Origin: Zygnema cylindricum
Lineage: Eukaryota > Streptophyta > Zygnematophyceae > Zygnematales > Zygnemataceae
Direction of reading: 5' to 3'
Assembly: GCA_037447655.1 (NCBI GenBank)
Contig: JBBHKE010002360.1
Coordinates: 223,091 to 287,090 of the forward strand
Length of the DNA stretch: 64,000 bases
Position numbers and translations under genes: made by a program. Positions 27,101-38,045 of the stretch are shown here, in pieces (positions within the stretch are counted from its first letter, which is position 1; each line of letters opens with the position of its first letter). The notes under the pieces were generated by a model. The model ran no database searches. It was given only the letters and a program-made list of their open reading frames with translations, and was not told the DNA's origin.

Positions 27101-30100
27101 TAACGACTCAACAGGTAAGGGGCACCAATGCATTTGTTAAACGGCCTTTTTTCTCCCTCTCTCCCTCTCTCCGTCTCCCTCTCCCCCCTCTCTCCCTCTC
27201 TCCGTCTCCCTCTCCCCCTCTCTCTCTCCCTCTCTCCTTCTCTCCCTCTCACCCTCACTTCCTCTCTCCCTCTCTCCCACTCTTCCTCTCCCTCTCTCCC
27301 CCTCCCCCCCTCTCTCCCTCTCCTTTCCCTTTTTCCCCGTCTTCCTCACCTAAATCTCACTACATTCTTGGTATTGCTGTATTTTTGACAAGTGCTTTTG
27401 ATAGCAACCATTGTTTGCGACCATGGTAATTCACAATTGCCTCATGTTGTTAGTTAACCCTCTTCATTCTAATTGGCATGAACCATATCAGGTGCTGATT
27501 TTTTGAAACAAAGGAGTTATTAGTATGAAAGCAAAATTAGTATCAATTTTCGGCCAAAAATAGCCGCAAACGAATCAATGTTATCAACACGAAAAGTGAT
27601 GGGCAGTGTACTTTGGTGTGGACCACAATTCATCTTGAATAATTGGAGAATTGGACAAAGTTGTCATATTGGCGTTTTATTAATTCTTGTCTAAATGGAT
27701 TGTCATGTGTCATACAAGCTTTCCATCCATATTGTTGGTCTGTCCAGGCCTATTACGGTGAATGTTGTATTATCTCCTGTATTGAAGACATCATTGATAA
27801 AGCAAATGATTTTTGAGCAGAATTGCTGTATTGTTTCTTGTATTGATATGTGATTGGTAAAGCAAATGTTTTTTGTGCAGAAACAAGTCTGCAGCAATGG
27901 GCACTGGAAGATGTGACTATGTATCTGCAGCTGTTTGTTCACTTGTTGGAATACCGTGCTTTGGTTGAACTGCAGCGAACTATGTGGCTGCAGGCACAGC
28001 AGGTACAAAAACTTTTCCAAAAACCGTTAAGGAGAAACTTTTGGCAAAGGATATGCAGTGGTTGACACAACTGCTCTGGACACGACATTTGTTGATTGCT
28101 CTTAGTGTTTATTGAAATTTTTCTTTCACAATCATTCTATTCGTTGTACAATATTGGGAGGTTTAATCAGAATGTTTAAATCAAAAGCTAGAGTGTTAGC
28201 TATCCATTCTGACATTGCAATATAGCAGTGTGTGGTGTTGGAAATATGGATGCTGAAACTTATCAATGTATTACTTAGTGGACGAAAAGTATCTTGTGGC
28301 TAATTGAGAAGAAAATTGTGTAATTATAATGATCGCAAAAGCAACGCTTGATTGAGGTACCCATTCCTACCGTATGAATAACATTTTTTTCCCTGTTATT
28401 TTCTCTGAAATTGATTGATACAAAATCAAAGCGTTAGAAAGTGAAATTGTGTTTTTCTGAGTCACATTCAACTATGTACTGTGCAAGCTATTCTATGGAC
28501 ACAGCTGGTCATATGATTTGCCCATTTGTTCTCAGTTAGTCTTCAGAGTTTAATGATGTATATTCTCCATTTCATCCGACTTCTTGTACCTTCCAACTGC
28601 CTGTTTTTCAGCCTTATGGAGAAAAACTAGCCCTGCCCCGATATTTGGTCGCAGTGTGTAATTCTGATATGTTTCGTTGCAGACGATTGCTCAAATTGTG
28701 GGTTTGATGGCTCGGTTTCCGACACTTCTGGCTGGATGGGCGAGTGAGCTTCACACACTCTTGGGGCTCTATGCCCATTGCTTGGGACACTTTCAAGAAG
28801 CGGTCTTGCATTTTATCAAAGCCAAGGTAGGGACTGTTGATAGGCACTCACCACATAATGGAAATCGACTGACTTTGCTGCTCTAGAGAGGTGTGGTGAA
28901 AAGAGAGCAAGCCTAAAGAACAGTGGGAAAATACAAAAAGAAAGAATTTCAAAAGGAGCTATGGTAGCCTGTTCTAAAATGAGGGAACGGGAAATGCAGT
29001 AGACAGCTATCCGCATGCTTGCAGATGGTTGAAATGTTTGTATTTGTTTGTGTTTTGATTTTCATTTATATTTTGTAGCATTCCTGATGTACGAGCAAAA
29101 GCAATGATTTTCACGCGGTGGTAGGTTTCTCGTGCACCAGAGGCCATTTGTGATGCTTGCCCTTTTTTGGGCTGCCGAACTCAAACTTGTTATGCACAAA
29201 AGTAAGTTGCTGCAAACTAGGTCCTTCAGAAAGTTGCTCTTATGTGGCATTGAGCTAACTTATGTGAAAGTCGCTGTGTGCTCTTTATTCTCAGGCCGTG
29301 GCATCCAATGATGTAGAAAAGATGCTCTCCGACATTTTTGCTGCTGTGTCATGCCTTTCTCTGGGAACTGCTGATGCACTATCTCGGGTGAGTTTCTTGT
29401 TCCCCGCTAAAGATTCATAGCCTGTCAATTTCCCATCAATGTACTGCAACATTTTTTTCAGCCAAGATGTCCTGAGAATGATACAGTATGTTGCGTCAAT
29501 ACCTATTAGAGACAGTGCCTGTCTTGTGAGTCCAAGAAGACGTCATGCAATTCTATTGTTTACACACTCTTATGGCATCTGTCAACATCCTATGTTGGTA
29601 GATACGTTTGGCCGACATAATGGACGCTGTAGTACTGTAACAAAAACATTCTGTCGATAATTTATTCTGATACGTTTTCCTCATTTCCTCTATATCGCCC
29701 TATATCCGTCGTATTCATATGATTATTTTGTAATAGTATTGCTATAACTTGATATGATAGGCAAAGGTATTGAATATTGCAGAGCTATGGTGAAGTCCAT
29801 ATCCATTATCAAGGAGTCATGATGCGCAACTGTAGGTGTTATCAAATGCTGCCTACTTTATAGGCAAATCTGTGGGGAAAGAGAACTTTCTCTGATTTAT
29901 ATGCCTATCACTTTGGGCAATGTTCTTTCTAAAAATTTTAATCAATGGAACAAACTCAAATGAACAGCTATAATCATGGTCAATGCAGGCATTGGACCAC
30001 ATAAAGCCAGTTTATGGGCAGTCAGAGTCCCTACAACAACCCCGGGTTCTCGCTGGAGCCCTGCTTGGGATGGGACTCTTTCGCTTTCAGCAGGGGGAAT

Positions 30101-31195
30101 TCTCAGATGCTAGGTTGGTCATTGAGGATGATTGACTCTCCTTCCAAAACTGCTTCCTCATATATTGCATATGCTCAGTGTCTCACGTATCTTGGTCATC
30201 TTCTCATGTTTTTTCTGGCTTGTTTTCTGTGGGAAAATCTGTAGCAGTTGAGCTCCATCATTGACATCTTTCTTTGTGCATGGATTTGTATTACAGCATT
30301 CCTGCCTGTTATGTGAAGTGTTTTGTGTGACTTTTATTTCGTCCACAGTGTTGAGAACGGGCTTGCTTACTCTGGATGGGAGGTTGTGGTGGATGAATCG
30401 GGCAGAGTACGTTTGGGAAGTGGTATGAAGGTTGCACATGAGAGGTTGGGCAGTCATCATCTTTTGGCTCAGGTCTTGGTTCCTGTGGGAGCCTTGGCGA
30501 GGCATATGAATGATATGCAACAGGCAAAAGAAGTGCTGAATTCAGCACTTGTAACAGCGAGAAGTTCTGATAGCCTTCATGCACAGCTCAGTGGCTTACG
30601 GGAGCTGGAAGGTGCTCTAATGGCTGCAAAACTTTTAGGCTAGCAATCCTGGTTACAAGTTTTGCAACTGCCTGAATCATTATAGTTCGGTCCTGCAAGG
30701 TTCTGTAATTTAATACCAGAAAACTATTCGGCTATTGATAGGGCAGTTAGTTGGGATATTCTGTGTCCACGTCCAGTTTCAAGCATGTTTTAAGCAGTCT
30801 GGACTATTTTGTTTTCCTAGTTGTCAGTCATAATCACATATTCTCTTTTCTACCATTTTGTAGGAGAAATTTTGTTTTGCTTAATATAGTTTGGTCTGAT
30901 TGGTGATGCAGAAGATAGGAAAGCTCTTGTTTACAAGTGAATGGGTTTCTCATACTGGTTGTATTGCTTTTTTGCAGAAGTTTATGCTGCTTTAGGTGAC
31001 GCTGGCAAACTGCTGCAAACACAGACTAGCGTAAGGAAAAAGTCGCATCAGTTGGAACAAGTGAGGCAAGCTGTGAGCAGCAGTCCCCTCCATAGTCAAT
31101 TGTTACAGGTAAGTTCAAATTACCACCATAAACATGAACCTCATGTCATCTTCAAAATCCTGATTGGTTCCTTGCCTCAGAGGCCTCATTTGTGA
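21149..31195 (+). CDS. SCC4: SCC4 / MAU2 sister chromatid cohesion loader subunit
   Basis: TPR-rich partner of SCC2; the pair loads cohesin onto chromatin. Exons: 21149-21232, 21407-21550, 21929-22080, 23305-23455, 23861-23977, 24311-24740, 24987-25025, 27881-28002, 28683-28826, 29295-29387, 29989-30113, 30349-30611, 30978-31195. All phases agree and give 693 residues, against roughly 720-730 in Arabidopsis. Recognisable blocks: AVKCLEAICQSDVLFQPW (exon 2), VPACLGLKC...LLSHCYGL (exon 3), LLVYSELLQAMWLLHVCDYK and LGPPPLDAEWLPLTA (exon 6), LQQWALEDVTMYLQLFVHLLE (exon 8), RFPTLLAGWASELHTLLGLYAHCLGHFQEA (exon 9). Intron 1 uses a GC donor (CAG|gcatgt). Exons 5(part)-7 are duplicated downstream at 26016-27190 and must be skipped. 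The last exon may instead splice at 31108 (CAG|gtaagt) to an exon I could not place. Confidence 0.92.
23930..25104 (+). repeat. Intragenic tandem duplication, copy 1 (intact exons)
   Basis: Contains the 3' part of SCC4 exon 5, exons 6 and 7 and their introns. It repeats nearly base for base at 26016-27190 (offset 2086-2089). The left border is at tccatccgtgattg; the right border lies within a CTCTCCC simple repeat. About 0.9 kb of unrelated, T-rich DNA separates the copies. Confidence 0.9.
25380..25830. repeat. T-rich low-complexity tract between the SCC4 duplication copies
   Basis: Long T runs with scattered C and G, then a CCCTCTCTCC block from about 25736. ORFs read through it (Phe/Leu-rich) are composition artefacts. 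It lies in the large intron between exons 7 and 8. Confidence 0.8.
26016..27190 (+). pseudogene. Duplicated SCC4 exons 5'(part), 6' and 7', broken by a stop codon
   Basis: Second copy of the segment: exon 5 tail 26016-26063, exon 6' 26400-26829, exon 7' 27076-27114, with splice sites kept. In exon 6' the CAG of copy 1 (24473-24475) is TAG (26562-26564), giving a stop in the SCC4 frame. Adding 6' after exon 7 would also break phase (exon 7 ends in phase 1, exon 6' begins in phase 0). Exon 7' is identical to exon 7 and could replace it. The copies differ by only a few bases, so the event is recent, or is an assembly or haplotype artefact. Confidence 0.88.
27150..27345. repeat. Polypyrimidine (CTCTCCC)n tract in SCC4 intron
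   Basis: Nearly 200 bases of almost pure C/T on the plus strand, with units of tctccctc and ccctctcc. A shorter version closes duplication copy 1 at about 25063-25108, so this repeat marks the right breakpoint. The same motif fills introns of the RRM gene at 53753-56171. Confidence 0.85.
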
Positions 31196-31722
31196 CAGGG
31201 CCAAGGCAGTTTAATGTTAATTTCTGTATTTCATTTGTAATACTCGCGCACAGGCCATTCTTGCCCTGTAACATCGTACATGTAACTTTTTAAAATTTTG
31301 AGGACAACTCCTCTGTACTTTGTTCTCTGAGATTTGCATGTTGCGTTCCAATCTTTGCCGTTGGAATCAAGCTATTCCTGGTCGTTTTTAGACCTGCTTG
31401 AATGGCACTTATTCAATTCTATCCTTACCACAAGAACACCCCAATAACAAAATGCAAAATTAAGCCAGTTAAATCCTTATGTACATTTTTGTAGAAGTAT
31501 AAAATTCCATTTTTCCAAAAATAGGACACTCAATGGAGAGAATCAGACTGATTATCAGAAAATTATTAGTAATGTACTGATTGACCCATTGTTTGGATGA
31601 TGGGAAAACTATGCGGTCAAGCAAAAATTTTAGATGGAACTGAACTAAACAAATTTTCTAACTTTAAGAGTTTGCATTCTACCAGAAAATGTGGTTGCCA
31701 GGTGGCTTGTCCACAATTAGTA

Positions 31723-31898
31723 CACTGTGAATCGCTATTGAGCAAAGAATTGCGTTTTTATGACCTATTTTTTTTTCCTTAATGCTAATTCTTTTGGCAG
31801 TTCATAATCGTCCATGTCATTTGGACCGAAAATAGGCGTATTACACTGAAACAGTCCTTGTACTAATTATTTCTTAATGCTATCAGCGATTCACAGTG
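31723..31898. mobile_element. Short family B MITE (176 bp)
   Basis: Ends CACTGTGAATCGCTATTGAG and ATCAGCGATTCACAGTG, flanked by TA. This is the short size class of family B. It lies about 530 bp downstream of the proposed SCC4 stop codon. Confidence 0.75.
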
Positions 31899-33687
31899 TA
31901 GTTACTAACACTGGAGATGCAAAGGACATTGTACAAGCCCTGATTACTTCACATCTGTACGCATCTGTAGTTATCACAAAAAATAAAGGTCATCGTATCT
32001 CAGATTTGTATGATACAGGATACACAATGCTATACCCGGTACATGTTCTGGTCAAAATTACCGGTATTATGTACTTTTGTAGGTTAATGCTGTTTGTTCG
32101 CTGGGACATAGTTATGTCTCCAGCCAATAACTGTGGAGGCCATTCCCAATGAATAGATGACTCCATATTGACTTTGTTTTATGTCTCGTTTCTTTTAGAT
32201 CATATTTGCATCCTTTCCCTAGTGATTTTTTTTGTACATCAGCTGTACTCGCACTTCACGATATGCTGTTTATACAGGTTCCCATTCGATGCTTGTATGG
32301 AATACTGAGATTCATTTTGACCCCTACATAAACTACTGAGATTTTTTCCCCTAAATGTAACTCGCTAACACACGCCTTCTTTTGCGCTGTATGTGTTTTT
32401 TTCTCATATTGCAGTACGGCTTACAATATTAATGGGTTATGGGAAGCGACGTACTGCTGTAATTTGCCCTCAACTCTACAGGCATCCGCAGTTCAGATGT
32501 AGATATTTCGATTGAATTCTCAAGCCACTATTAGAAAGTATATATCCAGCATAGCAGATGGTTTGCAAGCAATAGCGTTTGTGTATTTGTTACAAAAGTT
32601 GTCATACAATTAGATGTTAGGTGCATGAATTTGCAGATATTGGTGGTATGTTACCTGGTGAGTCGCTTAGATGTCTCACTAGTAGATTTTGTCTTGCGAA
32701 TGTGTATCCTCCACATTATAATTTTGCAATTGTTTGCTTACTGCTGGCAAAGTACACTGACAGGTCTCTTTCAATCTCCCTTTTTGTTTATGCAAGTTTG
32801 ACATTTGGCTTAACTCGTACAGAGAAGTTCGCATTCTGAAATTTGACTTCATTTGGGCTTGAGTGGATATGCAAACCTGAAGAGCATCATTCTGATGACG
32901 AGACTCAATGGGATCAGTGTTTTATTTGATGGTGAACTCGACCACTGCACGTTGTTCTAGTATTCGGAGGGACCAACATCTCTAAACTCAGGATAACAAT
33001 ACTGGGCATAGATATCATCACAATGAAACGCATGAACACAAAAGTGAGGAACTCCTGCCAAGGGCCCAAGCTGAGAATGGCCTGTCGCCCTGTCACTAGT
33101 CTCATTCACCTGTGGTTTTACTAGCTACACAGATCTTACATCCATGGGCAGGTTTCACATTTCTCTCCCTCTCCACCCGTTTGGCATTTTTTAGGCAGGT
33201 TCAATATTCCCCCACTTTAAATCACCTTCGACAAATTTTCCATCGAAGAACATTTGACACCTATATTCCGGCTGTGGAACAATTTCTATATGATGTTCTA
33301 CTAGCTAAATTGAATACTGCAAATTTTCCACAATGTGCCCAAACTGACATCTCAAGTATGGAAGCAACCATGCAGAAACTGGCTGTAAAGGATAAGATAA
33401 TTATAAGGTTGTAAAATAATGGACAGCGTAAGACTTTATACTGCACGTTGGTAAGCCATTTAAGTAAATGGGAAACAAAAAAGAAAAAGAAAGACGAACG
33501 AAACTGAAAAACTGATTGTGGGTGGAACGGGAAAAATAGGTAATAAGGTCAGGTAAAATAGTAAGATGCTTATCCATCCTATCTGGTTTTAAGTGATCGT
33601 TCTCGCCAGGTTTTTGATGGGCTTCTCACCCGTTCCTTTTAAGAGGGATGTGAGAGCTAGCTTGCTCTTGTAATAGTTTCTCGCCTA

Positions 33688-33734
33688 CGGCAGTAGAGCA
33701 GGAGGTAAGAGATTGTTTTGCTTCTCTACTGCCG
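33688..33734. other. Small inverted repeat (hairpin)
   Basis: Arm cggcagtagagcag at 33688-33701 pairs with cttctctactgccg at 33721-33734 with one mismatch, leaving a 19-base loop. It is too short for a typical plant miRNA precursor; function unknown. Confidence 0.45.
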
Positions 33735-35306
33735 TGGAGTTAGACTTGGACAAAAATCCTTGAAATTTTTGATTACTTTGACGTTTTTTTGAGCTTTTTA
33801 GAGCTATTTAAGTAAGTACACAATGTTGCCTACCATACAGTTTAGCCACAAGAGCATTTGTGTCTCAGTTGCATATTTAGCACAGTATTGTTTTCAGTGC
33901 TGACTTCCACACTTTTTGTTAATATGACCGAAATAAGGCTCTCATAGTAGCAATTGCTTGATGTCCTAGTACATCAATTGCAATAGTACTATTATCTCAT
34001 AATTTGCGATGTTGACTTAGTACTTTCCAATTTTCCCTTAGACATTGCCACAAGAGTAGTATGCCACACAGTCTGTTGATTTCAAACTCAGCCAACTAGA
34101 ATTAGTAAGAAAATGTTTTTATAAAAATTGCAGAAAAACTGACAAAATACAGCAAATACATATGGCATGTCGCAAGCCATCTCCAACTCACATAAAGTTT
34201 AGGTGGGCTGATTTGGAACTTTGCATCAAACAATCAACTCCGATAGACGTACACAGGCCCAAAACTTTGAACTTTACATATCATATTTGTACCATATTGC
34301 AGAACAAAAATGTGGTAATGCATGCCTAATGTGCCAACATCTGCCAAAATCTGTCTTGTACACGGGCTGACTTGGAGCACTAAATTTTCTCTCCCTTAAC
34401 TACCATGCTCCTCTTTTCAAAAACACCCGAGATTGTACAACTAACAGACACAATGTGAGGTCGACATGAGAGATTTCTTTCCAATCTGAAGGCTTAAAAA
34501 CAAAAAACACCAAAAACTCCCATGTAAAAAACAGGAAAACCTAGCAGCACTATGGATTCTACCTCAAACAAAGCAAAAACCAAAACAAAAACTGATAAAC
34601 ATCATGTTCACGGAAACCCTACATGCCTTATTAACCAGCGATCTCCTCATAGACACAGCCCCATAGATCTCCCACAAAGAGCAAAAAGGTTTCGCCTATC
34701 AGGATCGATGAAGCAGAAGTGGTGTCTGGTAAACGCAACTGCCGAGGCATTGTTGCCTGTTGGACTTTTTGTGCTTCCATAGTTACCTGCGGTTTCTATT
34801 CTATCCACACTGTCCATATATGTAAACCTACACAAACTTGAATCTGAGGTGAGCTCTAGCAATGGTTCACCCTTGACCACATGCCCCGGCTTTCTGCTAA
34901 CGTGGGGGAACAACCTACCGTAAATATGGTATGCACTGGCATATTGAATGCTTTTTGCCCCATCAATGGATCAGAATGAAAAAGGAATGTTTTAGGTTTT
35001 TACATACAGCTAAAGACTACATATCTTGCACGAAAAATCCAGTAGTTTACGTGACGATAATCTAGGGGAAATTCAGCCAAAAATATGAAGCCCTGATGCA
35101 GTCGATTCCAAATAGGAGCCACTGTTGTCGTTATTATCATCCACATTTTCCCGAGCCTGCCTCTCTCTCCATCTCAACCAATGCTGTTCAAACAACCAAT
35201 TTAACAACTTGTGAAAGTATTTCCTTTTCTGGTCCCGCAGAAATCTAAAACTGTGGGCGTAAAACCTCGGATATATTATAAACAAAAACACGTCTGCATC
35301 ATAATC

Positions 35307-36513
35307 TCAGTCCTTAGAGTGAATCTCTTCTTGTCCCTTCGTTTGATTGCTTTGAAAGTTAATCCCTTTGAATACAGGTTGTGAATCAATGTATCGTGCA
35401 CCGTAGGCGAATCCGAACCCCCAACCAATACCAATTCCCACACCACATCCGCCACCTGCAGTCAAACACAATGAAAACAATCATAGCCAGCCCTACACTA
35501 TCTGTTGCCTCTTTGAAAGTAACTAGTGACTTATAGCAAGCTCAAATACAGACACCACTCGTTGTATGAAAATACTAAGTATCCTAATTCAAAAATCGTC
35601 TGAGACTGCATTGATCAAACATTTAATGGCAAGAATACTTTAGTCTTCTAAAACCAGATAAACAGATAGAGCGAGACAATGGGGCACCAAACTTCCGCTA
35701 GCCTTTGACCCTTAAAAACAGCTTGACCAATGATTAAGTTAAAATATATTCTGATGAAGAAAAATGCAGGACGCTTAATCATGATGATGTGGAGGTCATA
35801 GAGTCACAACAAGGCCTTTTGCACATGAAGCCCCGTAAACCTTCACTTTGAAATCTTGGAGCACAATCCTGAGATATATCTTTATGTTACTATTCATTGT
35901 TTAAAAGCCTAATTCATGGTTTTTGCGGATGAGCCAAAAGATTGAAAACTCACCAACACCAAGACCGAAAGAATTTAAAGGAGCACCTGCCATCCATCCC
36001 TTTGCTTTTGAGAAACAAGCCCAAAACCTCACAATAGAATGATAACCCATAAAATGCCAGAAAAAAGCACCAAATGACTTTTAACAATTTCTTTCCACAT
36101 TCTTCCCTCCTTGAGACCTCAGTTAGGGAATGTTGTGACATTCAGAATTACAAACTGAATGGAATTCTATTCCACGTTACCATTTCTTGAGCTTCAATTA
36201 TTTCTCATCTTATTCCATCATTAATCTATAGCGGCACCATAAGAACCAATGGATCACTGATGCAACTTCATCATCACAGAAAATTCTCTCAGTTGAGGCT
36301 CACCGCCGAATCCGAAGCCAACTCCAAACCCGCAACCAATTCCCAAGCCTGCCAGTCTAGCAGCCACGTTAGACAATGCACAAAGAAAAAAAAAAAAGTT
36401 GCACACAAGACTGGAAAAAACGCTACTTGTCTTGAATTGCTGTTGACTATATGTAAAGCTGAAACACACTAACCAAGTCCTACACCGCGGCCGTTGAAGG
36501 TGCCGATTGCCAT
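35307..36513 (-). CDS. TGD5: TGD5-like small glycine-rich protein
   Basis: Homologue of TRIGALACTOSYLDIACYLGLYCEROL 5 (Arabidopsis At1g27695, from memory). That is a small chloroplast-envelope protein needed with TGD1-4 to bring ER-made lipid into plastids. Exons: 36513-36474, 36348-36304, 35986-35954, 35455-35307, giving 88 residues plus stop with all phases consistent. The body is a Gly-rich run of GxGxG turns broken by hydrophobic residues ([39 protein letters not shown]), followed by a polar tail ending HSKD. The GWGFG...YGxxY stretch and the small size fit TGD5. The exons are 33-149 bases long, so ORF callers miss the gene. Confidence 0.8.
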
Positions 36514-36719
36514 GGCGTCAAGCGGACGCCAGTGGATTGCAAACTCTTTTCACAAGGAACAACTTGGAAAATGAGCTAATGATGTGATGAGGAAAAATAA
36601 CTTGTAACCTAGCAAGCTCATACGAGACGAACCTTTCCTCTTCGTGAACTATTGTTTCTCCTTCATAAACGTTCGAAATTTTGAACTGGTATCGTATTCG
36701 TGACTATTTTTCTGCGCTC
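36514..36719. promoter_or_regulatory. Divergent (bidirectional) promoter region
   Basis: Only 206 bp separate the TGD5 start codon (minus) from the start codon of the small membrane protein (plus). Both 5' UTRs and any shared promoter must fit here. I see no clear TATA box. This is inferred from gene spacing, not from a recognised element. Confidence 0.5.
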
Positions 36720-38045
36720 ATGGCTATCTCAAATTTCCTGCTTACAGTGGTGGGAGTAGGAGCGGCTATTGTCATCCTTCGAGGTGATGTGAAACGGACA
36801 GCAATAACTGTGAGGAGGAATATGCGTCAAATTAGGCAGTGGCTTGAGGAGGAACAACAAGTCTCAGCAACTCAAAGGTGAGTAACCTGTGAAGGGCAGG
36901 TGTTATGCGCACTGCTTTTATGGCAAACAGGTTTGGCGCATGTCGGCAGAGGTAGTTGCACCGCTAGACTGTTATTTTCATCCAGATAGAATGTAGTGCT
37001 TGTTACTGGAAGTTTGGAACAATAGGCCTCCGAAAATGGTTTTTTTTGTGACAGTTCAATTATTTAGAGACTTTTGACATGACAGAACTACACCTGTTTA
37101 CTTTTCAGTTCATGTATTGTTGCCAAACAATTCGGCTCTTACATTCTCTTTTAAACCCAAGATGATCGACCTATCTTCCAAAATCCTCCTAGTCTGGTAG
37201 AGAATTTGTTTCTTGTAACGTTTTGTTAAGAGCATAGGGTAACAATGTCGGGAGAATTCCCTGACTGAAAATTCGCTATCCGTCATTTTCACCGACAGTC
37301 TGAAATTAGCATGACCAGTCCTCGCATTGTGGTGGAGAGTTCCGGGCAATTTATTTTAAATGGCTGACTTTTGGAAAGCTTAATAGCTTGGCACTGTAGT
37401 ATGTTCTGACAGTGTGACCTGACAATTCCGTGTTATAGATTTTCGTACACACGAGGCAACCTTACAGGTTGCCATATACATGTCAATAATTTGAAACTAA
37501 AGCCACAGACTGGCCAACGTCTGTGTTCTGGCCCATGTTGAGTACCATCCCTCTCCAAAGTTTTGAAACATCGAGGCATAGAGGGGTGTTGACAAGAAGA
37601 TTCGGATGGTACTTGGCACTTAATTGTATCCTACGGGGTCGTGTACCTGTTCTTGTTGATACTTTAAGAAATGTGTGCAAATGTAGAATCACAGGACGAC
37701 AAGTATACAAGCGATGCAAAGGTTTTCATGACTTGTGATGAAGTTATAGTCAGGGGTCGTTCTAAATATGCCTACCATCATATTCCATTACATACATTGA
37801 TTAGTCATCTAACGCCTTACCACCTGTGTATGGTGAGTTTGGAAGTTAACGTGGTTGGCTATCTTAATGTCTATGTTTACCCTCTTGTTGTTATCGTCTT
37901 TTTTGGCAAGTTCTCTGAGGAAAACTGAAGATGGTAAGGTGTGTTCTTTGATCATTTCTGCAGAAGTTCAGAACAACACATGAAACAGGTTGAGAAAGGA
38001 GACAGGGAAGGGGATCAGCAAAAAACGCCGGACAAAATGCCATGA
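36720..38045 (+). CDS. Small single-pass membrane protein, 79 residues
   Basis: Exon 1 is 36720-36877 and exon 2 is 37964-38045, with a 1086-bp intron (AG|gtgagt ... ctgcag|A) that joins in phase. The protein starts MAISNFLLTVVGVGAAIVIL, one hydrophobic segment (about 4-20) that may act as a membrane anchor or signal anchor. A basic stretch follows (RGDVKRTAITVRRNMRQIRQWLEEE, about 21-45), then a polar, charged tail ending DKMP. The layout resembles a family of short uncharacterised plant proteins I recall (hydrophobic N-terminus, RSDVKQ..., RHWLEEE), but I cannot name a function. It is divergent from TGD5. ATG 36720 was preferred over the upstream in-frame ATG at 36681 because the protein family starts at MAIS/MGIS. 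Confidence 0.75.

Larger units (their letters stand above)
31196..35306. other. Intergenic region between SCC4 and TGD5
   Basis: Contains the short family B element at 31723-31898 and a small hairpin at 33688-33734. A 100-codon ORF at 33112-33414 matches nothing I know. The left part may hold the SCC4 3' UTR or a missing last exon (a cag|atattgg acceptor occurs near 32634). The right part should hold the TGD5 3' UTR. No other gene recognised. Confidence 0.5.

Noticed and set aside
33112-33414. 100-codon ORF as a gene
   Set aside because: No family resemblance, no flanking exons, and the region is otherwise unremarkable intergenic DNA.
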